Below are positions 1 through 5,263 of a stretch of DNA of 5,263 bases, one piece after another. The notes beneath the pieces were generated by a model, which saw only the letters and a list, made by a program, of their open reading frames with translations, was not told where the DNA came from and searched no databases. Positions within the stretch are counted from its first letter, which is position 1; every line of letters starts with the position of its first letter. Both the position numbers and the translations under genes were made by a program. This DNA comes from Casp-actino8 sp046082625 (GTDB taxonomy: Bacteria > Actinomycetota > Acidimicrobiia > Acidimicrobiales > Ilumatobacteraceae), in the NCBI GenBank assembly GCA_046082625.1, contig JBJTYE010000138.1, positions 1-5,263 of the forward strand, in the 5' to 3' direction.

Positions 1-1479
1 GTGGGCTTCATGAAGGACGGAACCATCAAGGCCCTCCGCCTGGTCGTCTCCCAGAACCTGGGCGCCTACGCCGATCCCACCGGACTCGGACTGGCCGTCC
101 TGACCTCGTGGATGGCCGCCGGCGCCTATCGCATTCCGAAAGTCAGCACCTCCCATCGCACGGTGGTCACCAACACCACTCCGGTGGCGGCGTACCGCGG
201 CGCCGGCCGGCCGGAGGCAGCCTATGCCATCGAGCGCATCATCGACCTCGTGGCCCGTCGCACCGGACTCGATCCGGCCGAGGTGCGTTTCAAGAATTTC
301 GTCCCGCCCTCGGCATTCCCCTACGAGACCCACAACGAGAACGTGGTGTACGACTCGGCGGACTTCCCCGCCGCCCTGCGCGAGTGCCTGCGTCTCGTGA
401 GATACGACGAGGTGCGCGCCGAACAACGGGCCCGTCGCAACGACACGACGAAGCCAATGCTCGGCATCGGACTTTCCTGTGGGCTCGAGATCGCCGGATT
501 CGGACCCAACGGCTCCCTCGAAGGATTCGGGCACCTGGCGTCCTGGGAGTCGGCGCAGGTCCGCATCCAACCCGACGGTTCGGCCATCATCTTCGCCGGT
601 TCCTCACCACACGGGCAGGGTCACGAGACCGTCTTCGCCCAAATCGCCTCGGATGAACTCGGTATCTCCTTCGATCGCATCAAGGTGATCACCGGAGACA
701 CCCAAACCGTCCTGCAGGGCATCGGCACCATGGGATCGCGGGGCGTTCCCACCGGAGGCTCGGCGGTGAAGGTGGCCTCGGCGCGAGTCCTCGACAAGGC
801 CAAGCGCATCGCCGCTCATCTCCTGGAAGCCGCCGAGGAGGACCTCGAGGTCGCCGACGACGCCTTCAACGTGCGCGGCTCGCCGGGCAAGAAGGTCGGA
901 TGGAGCGATGTGGCGTGGGCATCGTTCCAACCTCTGCGCATTCCGCCCGAATTGCAGGCCGGCTCACTCGAGGAACGCCTCTTCCAGGAATCGCCCAACT
1001 TCTCCTACCCCTCCGGCGCCTACGCCTGCGTGGTGGAGATCGATCGCGAGACGGGCCGGGTCACGATCCGCGACATGGTCCTGGTGGACGATTGCGGGAC
1101 GGTCATCAATCCGTTGCTCGCCGAAGGTCAGGTGCACGGAGGCGTGGCCCAGGGCATCGCCCAGGCCCTCTTCGAAGGCGTGATCTACGACCCAGGCACC
1201 GGACAGCCGGTCACGGCCAATCTGCTCGACTACCTCGTTCCCTCGGCGGCCGATCTTCCTGATTTCGTAGCCGGTCGGACCACGACCTTGTGCCCGAACA
1301 ATCCGCTCGGCGCCAAGGGAATCGGTGAATCCGGCTCGGTGGGGGCTCCACCTGCGGTGGTCAATGCCATCGTGGACGCCCTCGCCGATCACGGAGTCGA
1401 GCACATCGACATGCCGGTCACGCCGGAGAAGATCTGGTCGATCCTGCACGAGGGATCGACCGAACGGAGGGGATCATGA
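1..1479 (+). CDS. Molybdenum hydroxylase large subunit, form II CoxL-like (xanthine dehydrogenase family), 5'-truncated by window edge
   Basis: This is the molybdopterin-cytosine-dinucleotide-binding catalytic subunit of a xanthine dehydrogenase/aldehyde oxidase-type hydroxylase, which inserts a water-derived oxygen into an aldehyde or N-heterocycle. Visible residues number 492, against roughly 750-800 for the family, so about 300 N-terminal residues lie upstream. The GTG at base 1 is probably internal. Seen: active-site loop AYRGAGR (64-70), cofactor-binding GQGHET (205-210), a GTMGSRG segment (242-248), DDCGTVINP (363-371), and GIGESG near the C-terminus, whose Glu443 matches the family's catalytic base. 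Genuine aerobic CO dehydrogenases (form I) have AYxCSFR with a copper-ligand Cys; here Gly67 takes that place, so CO oxidation is not supported. The stop overlaps the small-subunit start by 4 bases (ATGA), so the two are probably translationally coupled. The family call is firm; the substrate is unknown. Confidence 0.96.
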   Translation: MGFMKDGTIKALRLVVSQNLGAYADPTGLGLAVLTSWMAAGAYRIPKVSTSHRTVVTNTTPVAAYRGAGRPEAAYAIERIIDLVARRTGLDPAEVRFKNFVPPSAFPYETHNENVVYDSADFPAALRECLRLVRYDEVRAEQRARRNDTTKPMLGIGLSCGLEIAGFGPNGSLEGFGHLASWESAQVRIQPDGSAIIFAGSSPHGQGHETVFAQIASDELGISFDRIKVITGDTQTVLQGIGTMGSRGVPTGGSAVKVASARVLDKAKRIAAHLLEAAEEDLEVADDAFNVRGSPGKKVGWSDVAWASFQPLRIPPELQAGSLEERLFQESPNFSYPSGAYACVVEIDRETGRVTIRDMVLVDDCGTVINPLLAEGQVHGGVAQGIAQALFEGVIYDPGTGQPVTANLLDYLVPSAADLPDFVAGRTTTLCPNNPLGAKGIGESGSVGAPPAVVNAIVDALADHGVEHIDMPVTPEKIWSILHEGSTERRGS

Positions 1480-1958
1480 CCAGCGAGAAACGCATCGTGG
1501 ACGTCGAGATCACCGTCAATGGACGGCGGAACCGTCGCTCGATCGACGCCCGAACTCTGCTCGTGCACTACATCCGCGAACACGAGCGATTGACCGGCAC
1601 CCATGTGGGGTGCGACACGTCGAATTGCGGGGCCTGCTCGGTGCTCATCGACGGCGAGTCGGCCAAGAGCTGCACGGTGCTTGCGGTCCAGGCCGATGGC
1701 ACAGAGATCACCACCATCGAGGGAGTCACCGGACCGTTCAACGGACTGTCGGCGGTCCAGGAGGGATTCCGCCAATGTCACGGACTGCAATGCGGGTACT
1801 GCACGCCAGGCATGGTGATGGCCGCCACCGGATTGCTCCGGGAGATTCCGGACCCGACTCCCGAGCAGATCCGCAGCGGCCTCGAAGGGAATCTCTGCCG
1901 GTGCACCGGCTACCAGATGATCGTGGAATCGGTCCGATGGGCCGCCGAGCACGTTTGA
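1476..1958 (+). CDS. Molybdenum hydroxylase small subunit, two [2Fe-2S] clusters (CoxS-like)
   Basis: This is the electron-transfer subunit that carries electrons from the Mo centre of the preceding large subunit toward an FAD subunit. It has 160 residues, the usual family length. The N-terminal plant-ferredoxin-like domain has GCDTSNCGACSV with Cys46, Cys51, Cys54 and then Cys66 for the first cluster. The C-terminal four-helix domain has QCGYCTPGM (Cys106, Cys109) and LCRCTGY (Cys141, Cys143) for the second. All eight ligands are present. The ATG is fixed by GGAGG at 1466-1470, five bases upstream, and by the ATGA overlap with the large-subunit stop. No signal peptide is visible, so it is cytoplasmic. 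No FAD (CoxM-like) subunit follows, because the next gene is convergent 16 bases away; that subunit must lie upstream of the window or elsewhere. The gene is intact. Confidence 0.97.
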   Translation: MTSEKRIVDVEITVNGRRNRRSIDARTLLVHYIREHERLTGTHVGCDTSNCGACSVLIDGESAKSCTVLAVQADGTEITTIEGVTGPFNGLSAVQEGFRQCHGLQCGYCTPGMVMAATGLLREIPDPTPEQIRSGLEGNLCRCTGYQMIVESVRWAAEHV

Positions 1959-1974
1959 TCGGCCGGATCTTCCA

Positions 1975-2940
1975 CTAGCGGAGTTCGGATCCGATCGATT
2001 CCCCGTCGCCCCTGTCCCGATCTCGCAGGAGACCGGCGAGGCAGTTCTGGCTGGTGTGCCGCAGGTATTCGAACCGCTCATCGTTTCGGAAGAACTCGCC
2101 CTTGCCAGAAGCGTCCAACTCCTTGGCCATGATTTGAATGACGATGTCATGGCGGATGTATTCGGCGGCCAACATGGCCACGGCCGGATCGTCGCTCCAC
2201 ATCCCCCAGATGAATTCTCCTTCGGCCGCACCGACCAAGGATTCGCGATGATCGGCCACCACTGAGAACATGCGACAGCCCACAGTGCTCTGCACCAAGT
2301 CCGGGGACGAGTACTCGTGCGCGAAGGCCCGACCGGGAACGCCTTCGGGCGCTCCGTAGAAGATCGAGGTCACCTCGACTCCCCGATCGTGCTGCCGCCA
2401 CAGAGTCGGGAGAATGTCGAGGGCTTCATCGGGCCAGAAGGACAGATGGAGATACGTGTCGGCCCGCTCCATGACATCTTGCATCCGCTCCACGATGGCG
2501 GCTCGGCCGACGAGGTTCTGGACGACGTAGCTTTCCTTCTTGGAGGAGAACCGCGGCAGGACCGCCGTGAGCCCATCGATCCGACGGGTCATGTCCCGTC
2601 GGTAGCGAGCGATCAGGGTGTCGGCCGGGATGGCCACGTAGGTGCCGGCTGCCGTCCCCCGGCTCTGCGCTCGACGGACCGGGATGGCCGCCCCCACCGA
2701 GGTCAACTTGGCAAGAGTCTCGTAGATGGTGCTGCGCGGCACGCCGCTGATCTTGGCGACTTCGTACCCATTGAGAGGTTCCGACGATCCGAGCAGAGCC
2801 AAATAGGCCTTGGCCTCGTAGCCCGACATGCCCAGAGACTTGAGCATCTCGACGGCGTGAACGGCGTCGGACGGGGACTGAGAATCCGGCATCGCCCCAG
2901 CATGCCAGGGTGGTGTGGGTTCCACATACTTTCGGTACAT
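1975..2940 (-). CDS. TrmB-family transcriptional regulator
   Basis: This is a 321-residue predicted DNA-binding regulator. A winged helix-turn-helix of TrmB type spans about residues 28-105: the segment around LGMSGYEAKAYLALL (36-50) and a recognition helix near VPRSTIYETLAKL (67-79) are typical of this family. A linker helix (about 106-130) leads to a phospholipase-D-like sensor/effector domain at about 137-275. Characterised TrmB proteins of archaea sense sugars; the ligand here is unknown. The ATG at 2940 has GAAGG five bases upstream and lies 13 bases after the P450 stop, which favours an operon with the P450. A second in-frame ATG at 2892 (residue 17), with a weaker GGGGC upstream, would give a 305-residue protein beginning MPDSQSPS and is also plausible, since the first 16 residues precede any recognisable fold. 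It may control the P450 or the divergent SDR operon; this is inferred from position only. Confidence 0.88.
   Translation of the reverse strand: MYRKYVEPTPPWHAGAMPDSQSPSDAVHAVEMLKSLGMSGYEAKAYLALLGSSEPLNGYEVAKISGVPRSTIYETLAKLTSVGAAIPVRRAQSRGTAAGTYVAIPADTLIARYRRDMTRRIDGLTAVLPRFSSKKESYVVQNLVGRAAIVERMQDVMERADTYLHLSFWPDEALDILPTLWRQHDRGVEVTSIFYGAPEGVPGRAFAHEYSSPDLVQSTVGCRMFSVVADHRESLVGAAEGEFIWGMWSDDPAVAMLAAEYIRHDIVIQIMAKELDASGKGEFFRNDERFEYLRHTSQNCLAGLLRDRDRGDGESIGSELR
2914..2926. repeat. Short inverted repeat TGTGG-GTT-CCACA
   Basis: Two 5-base arms are separated by 3 bases. The repeat lies inside the 5' end of the regulator gene if translation begins at 2940, or just upstream of it if translation begins at 2892. 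It could be an operator for autoregulation, a small RNA hairpin near the start, or chance. The arms are short, and they share no half-site with the palindrome at 4250-4263. Confidence 0.3.
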
Positions 2941-2947
2941 CCGTACC
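2934..2947. repeat. Inverted repeat GGTAC-ATCC-GTACC over the regulator start codon
   Basis: Two perfect 5-base arms flank a 4-base centre. The repeat spans the ATG at 2938-2940 and the junction between the P450 stop and the regulator start. On the minus strand it falls between the GAAGG ribosome-binding site and the first codons, so it could be an operator or a weak hairpin that limits translation. There is no run of T after it, so it does not resemble an intrinsic terminator. Confidence 0.35.
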
Positions 2948-2953
2948 TTCGAC

Positions 2954-4207
2954 TCACGCCGACGTTCCGGCGGCCTCCCACCGGTCGAAGCGCACCGGAT
3001 AGGAACCCCACACTTGACGCGTGGTGCCGGTGTCGCGCCGCGGCGGCTGCAGCCGATCGGGACGGGCGCCGGCGCTCAACATGGACTGCGCCATGACGGT
3101 GATGGCCCCCACCAGATGTCCGACCGGCATGTCCGACCCTTCGAGACGATCCAGGTACTCGACTCCCCCCGCCAGTTCTTGTCCGAGACAGGCGTGGACG
3201 CCGTGACCGAACGACAAACCCCAGGGCATCACTCCGTCGGGAAGTGCCCGCGTCGGCACGAAGTCATCGGCATCGTCACCCCACACCTCGGGATCGCGAT
3301 TGACCTCGTCGAGACGAATGACCACCGTGTCGCCCGACCGGACGCCGACCCCCGATTTCAATTCCAAGTCCTCCACGGCGATCCGCACAGTGACCGGACT
3401 CGCCGGATGGAGTCGCAGCGACTCGTGAACGAAGCGCTGCAACAGCAGCGGCTCGGCGAGCAGACGAGGGCGATCTTCGGGTCGCCGCTCGATCCACTCG
3501 AAAACGTGGTGCATGGCGTGCACCAATTGATTCGAGGTGGAGTGCGAGCCGACCCACGGGAAGTAGGCGGTCTCCCGCAGCACGGTGTCGGCCGGCAATT
3601 CCAGGCGATCCTGATTGCGCAACAAGGTGGTCAGCACATCCTTGGGAAGGTCTTCCTCGCCGATCTCTCCGGCGGCGAACGCCTCGAGGATCTCCACCCG
3701 CCGCTGCCGCGACGGCTCGAAGAAGTCACGGGCGAACGCGGCCAGGGCTCGATCGCCCTCCGCGATGATCGCCGCCTTGTCTCCCACGGCGTGCGCCACC
3801 GTGGACGCCCGGGCCAGGCGATCCATCAAAGCGTAGATCTCGTCGAGTTCGCCTGCTCGGGCCTCGGCATCGTCCTGCTGGTGGCGATCGACGCCGGCCA
3901 CCATCAACGACAGGGTGAGCATGGTGCGCCGGGCCATCGGAAGGAGATCACCATGACCGGACCGGACCGCCGGCGCCAAGACCTCGTCGATGATGGCCGG
4001 AATGCGTTCCGCCTCGTACCAGGCGAAGGTGTCCCGACGGAAGAGTCGATTCTCGAGTCGACGACGATCCAGATGAGCCGATCCGTGCAGATTGACGATC
4101 ACGCCATCCATCAGCCGATGGCCTTCGTCGTACAGAGCTTGGCGCAGCCCCTTGTGCCGGTACACCTCGCGGGCGTCGGCGAATCGGGTCAGGGAAATCA
4201 CAGGCAC
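2954..4207 (-). CDS. Cytochrome P450, soluble bacterial type, with atypical I-helix
   Basis: This is a haem-thiolate monooxygenase of 417 residues, the usual size for a soluble bacterial P450, with no membrane anchor. Seen: a C-helix region around HLDRRRLENRLFRRD (45-59), K-helix ExxR as E262-S-L-R265, Arg275 in the following strand, and the haem loop FGHGVHACLG (333-342) with Cys340 as axial ligand. Two oddities: the I-helix reads WVGSHSTSNQ (218-227), with His222-Ser223 where most P450s have Asp/Glu-Thr, and about 14 extra residues follow the Cys loop (roughly 347-362) before the C-terminal strand ending YPVRF. Translation begins at GTG 4207, the first start after an in-frame stop at 4235-4237; no clear Shine-Dalgarno precedes it. 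The gene probably leads an operon with the regulator downstream. No ferredoxin or ferredoxin reductase is adjacent, so electrons come from elsewhere. The substrate is unknown. Confidence 0.96.
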   Translation of the reverse strand: MPVISLTRFADAREVYRHKGLRQALYDEGHRLMDGVIVNLHGSAHLDRRRLENRLFRRDTFAWYEAERIPAIIDEVLAPAVRSGHGDLLPMARRTMLTLSLMVAGVDRHQQDDAEARAGELDEIYALMDRLARASTVAHAVGDKAAIIAEGDRALAAFARDFFEPSRQRRVEILEAFAAGEIGEEDLPKDVLTTLLRNQDRLELPADTVLRETAYFPWVGSHSTSNQLVHAMHHVFEWIERRPEDRPRLLAEPLLLQRFVHESLRLHPASPVTVRIAVEDLELKSGVGVRSGDTVVIRLDEVNRDPEVWGDDADDFVPTRALPDGVMPWGLSFGHGVHACLGQELAGGVEYLDRLEGSDMPVGHLVGAITVMAQSMLSAGARPDRLQPPRRDTGTTRQVWGSYPVRFDRWEAAGTSA

Positions 4208-4231
4208 CTCGGGGATCGGTGGTCGAGAAAA

Positions 4232-4261
4232 ACTCTACGAGGTCCGTCACCGTGACGTCAC
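4232..4261 (-). promoter_or_regulatory. Candidate promoter for the P450-regulator operon
   Basis: On the minus strand a TAGAGT hexamer (4232-4237, fitting TANNNT) is preceded, after 18 bases, by GTGACG (4256-4261), which matches four of six bases of the TTGACA consensus. Initiation about seven bases beyond the -10 would leave a leader of roughly 18 bases before GTG 4207. The -35 hexamer sits inside the palindrome at 4250-4263. This was read by eye and is only moderately supported. Confidence 0.4.
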
Positions 4262-4263
4262 GG
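4250..4263. promoter_or_regulatory. Perfect 14-bp palindrome CCGTGACGTCACGG, candidate operator
   Basis: The sequence equals its own reverse complement over 14 bases and lies in the 111-base region between the divergent P450 and SDR genes. A further GTCAC copy at 4246-4250 makes a run of three alternating half-sites: GTCAC, GTGAC (4252-4256) and GTCAC (4257-4261). It overlaps the inferred -35 of the P450 promoter, as expected for a repressor site. Its centre lies about 62 bases upstream of the SDR start codon, a spacing also compatible with an activator. The binding protein is not known; the nearby TrmB-type regulator is the obvious candidate. Confidence 0.55.
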
Positions 4264-4306
4264 CCACACCGTCCCTCGACGTCCGATCGTTCAGTCTCCC
4301 TCGCGG

Positions 4307-4312
4307 TAGTTT
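4307..4312 (+). promoter_or_regulatory. Candidate -10 element for a leaderless SDR transcript
   Basis: TAGTTT fits the actinobacterial TANNNT -10 pattern and ends six bases before GTG 4319. That spacing would place the transcription start at or next to the first base of the start codon. No Shine-Dalgarno sequence is visible before the GTG, which agrees with leaderless translation. No convincing -35 is seen 17-18 bases upstream. Confidence 0.45.
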
Positions 4313-4318
4313 GACATC

Positions 4319-5113
4319 GTGCCCTCCTCCACGTCGTCGCCTCCCCCCATCGCCGGCCGTCGCATGTTGATCACCGGAGCCGGTCGGGGTCTCGGGGCGC
4401 ATCTGGCTCGCCGAGCGACCACGGCGGGGTACCGGGTCGTCGGTATCGACACCGACTTCTCCGATCTCGACGCCGATCTCGGCCGAAACATGGACTGCTG
4501 CACGGGTTCGGTCACCGACCCGGCTTTCGTGGCCGAGGTGCTGGCCACCCACGGACCCGTCGACGTGGTGGTGAACAATGCCGGCATCGTGCGGTTCGGA
4601 CCGTTGGCCACGACGTCTCTGGACGATTTCCGCGCCGTCGTGGACGTGAACCTGACGGGAACGTTCATCGTGTCCCAGGGGGCGGCCCAGCAGTGGATCA
4701 AGATCGGCAGACCGGGCGTCATCGTCAACATCACCTCGATGAACGGCGTCGCTGCCGGACCCAACGCCGGCGCCTACGGTGCGACCAAGGCCGCCGTGGC
4801 CCTGCTCACGTCCCAGATGGCCATCGAGTGGGGGCCTCATTCCATCCGGGTGAACGCCGTGGCTCCCGGACTCATCGATGCCGGGATGTCCGAGCCCATC
4901 TACGCCGACCCGGCGACTCGTCAGGCCCGCGAATCGAAGGTTCCCATCGGACGACTGGGCACGGCTGACGACATCGCCGAGGTGGTGCTCTTCGTGGCCT
5001 CGGATGCCGCTGGATACCTCCACGGCCAAAACATTGTGGTGGACGGCGGCGTCACCGGATCGGTCATCGCCCACTTGCCGCGGCCGGCGTCGGTGGAGGG
5101 CCGCAAGTCGTGA
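4319..5113 (+). CDS. SDR family NAD(P)-dependent oxidoreductase
   Basis: This is a classical short-chain dehydrogenase/reductase of 264 residues, acting on an alcohol/ketone pair with a nicotinamide cofactor in the cytoplasm. Seen: Rossmann glycine motif TGAGRGLG (19-26), Asp44 at the end of the second strand (favouring NAD over NADP), NNAG (86-89), and the catalytic tetrad Asn111, Ser140, Tyr153, Lys157 within the YxxxK pattern. A PG pair at 183-184 and a C-terminal DGG at 242-244 complete the fold, so the gene looks functional. GTG 4319 gives a 12-residue Ser/Thr/Pro-rich tail before the fold; ATG 4364 (residue 16) would cut into the first strand and is less likely. A short tail (about 251-264) follows the normal end of the family. 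It overlaps the next gene by 4 bases (GTGA), indicating an operon. The substrate is unknown. Confidence 0.95.
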   Translation: MPSSTSSPPPIAGRRMLITGAGRGLGAHLARRATTAGYRVVGIDTDFSDLDADLGRNMDCCTGSVTDPAFVAEVLATHGPVDVVVNNAGIVRFGPLATTSLDDFRAVVDVNLTGTFIVSQGAAQQWIKIGRPGVIVNITSMNGVAAGPNAGAYGATKAAVALLTSQMAIEWGPHSIRVNAVAPGLIDAGMSEPIYADPATRQARESKVPIGRLGTADDIAEVVLFVASDAAGYLHGQNIVVDGGVTGSVIAHLPRPASVEGRKS

Positions 5114-5263
5114 CCGGACGCGCTCTGGTCCTCAGTGGCGGACCGGATTACGCCCACGACTTCGGCTCCACCGGACCCGAACTCGCGACCATCGCCTCCG
5201 AGGCCGGCTGGGACGCCCGGGTTCTCGACCATCCCGACGATCTGGCCGAGGCCCTCGCCGATG
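5110..5263 (+). CDS. ThuA-like domain protein, N-terminal part, cut by window edge
   Basis: Translation from GTG 5110, which overlaps the SDR stop as GTGA, gives 51 residues open to the end of the window. It starts VTGRALVLSGGPDYAHDF and continues through an ELATIASEAGWDARVLD segment. A beta strand ending in SGG, then Tyr-x-His-Asp-Phe, a helix and a second strand match the start of ThuA-like (trehalose utilisation, glutamine-amidotransferase-like fold) proteins. Characterised ThuA acts in trehalose/3-keto-sugar catabolism in rhizobia; most relatives are uncharacterised. The 4-base overlap suggests co-translation with the SDR. The call rests on a short segment and on recognition of the pattern, so the family is likely but the function is open. 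Confidence 0.75.
   Translation, partial: MTGRALVLSGGPDYAHDFGSTGPELATIASEAGWDARVLDHPDDLAEALAD

Noticed and set aside
1957..1974. Possible bidirectional terminator between the convergent Fe-S subunit and regulator genes
   Set aside because: The GATC-GGCCG-GATC sequence gives only a 4-bp stem and lacks a T-run on either strand, so it does not support an intrinsic terminator.
1325..1978. 217-codon + strand frame spanning the large/small subunit junction
   Set aside because: It overlaps two well-supported subunit genes in another frame and its translation is Arg/His/Pro-rich without motifs.
1389..2231. 280-codon - strand frame across the Fe-S subunit and the regulator 3' end
   Set aside because: It conflicts with the Fe-S subunit, whose eight cysteines are all in place, and with the regulator frame. 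It has no recognisable domain.
2915..4255. 446-codon open frame on the + strand opposite the P450
   Set aside because: The minus-strand frame has all P450 motifs. The + strand translation has no recognisable fold, is rich in Arg/His/Gln/Gly, and is explained by GC-rich codon bias on the opposite strand.
4311..4316. Perfect TTGACA hexamer just before the SDR start
   Set aside because: It ends two bases before GTG 4319, and no TANNNT element is found 16-18 bases downstream to serve an ATG 4364 start. It is probably coincidental next to the TAGTTT -10 candidate.
4341..4347. C-rich run within the SDR 5' end as a possible slippage or phase-variable tract
   Set aside because: The run is only about six C residues in a Ser/Pro-coding stretch, too short to suggest phase variation.
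4247..5074. 275-codon open frame on the - strand opposite the SDR
   Set aside because: The SDR frame carries an intact cofactor motif and catalytic tetrad. The opposing translation is dominated by Gly, His, Asp and Arg and resembles no protein family.

Overview
The window is GC-rich, tightly packed bacterial DNA with frequent GTG starts, 4-base gene overlaps and at least one start without a Shine-Dalgarno site. Together with the protein types (form II CoxL-like hydroxylase, soluble P450, TrmB-type regulator, SDR, ThuA-like protein), this suggests a high-GC actinobacterium. That assignment is inference; no rRNA, tRNA or marker gene is present to confirm it.

Layout. Bases 1-1958 (+) carry the C-terminal two thirds of a molybdenum hydroxylase large subunit, cut by the left edge. 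It overlaps by 4 bases a complete two-[2Fe-2S] small subunit. Bases 1975-4207 (-) carry a convergent pair: a cytochrome P450 (4207 to 2954) and, 13 bases downstream, a TrmB-family regulator (2940 to 1975). Bases 4208-4318 form a divergent promoter region with a perfect 14-bp palindrome. Bases 4319-5263 (+) carry a classical SDR oxidoreductase overlapping by 4 bases the start of a ThuA-like gene that runs off the right edge. There are no mobile elements, CRISPR arrays or RNA genes, and no gene-free stretch longer than about 110 bases.

How the genes may work together. Three oxidative enzymes of different chemistry are packed around one regulator: a Mo-dependent hydroxylase, a P450 monooxygenase and an NAD(P)-dependent dehydrogenase. 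This looks like a catabolic locus for an unidentified organic compound. Hydroxylation by the Mo enzyme and/or P450, followed by alcohol or ketone oxidation by the SDR, is a reasonable but unproven scheme. ThuA-like proteins and TrmB regulators are both linked to sugar metabolism in characterised cases, so a sugar or glycoside substrate is one possibility. The FAD subunit of the Mo enzyme, its maturation factors and the P450 redox partners are not in the window.

The most interesting points are the palindromic site overlapping the inferred P450 promoter, the P450's non-canonical I-helix (Gly-Ser-His-Ser-Thr, lacking the usual acid) with an extended region after the haem cysteine, and a probable leaderless SDR transcript.
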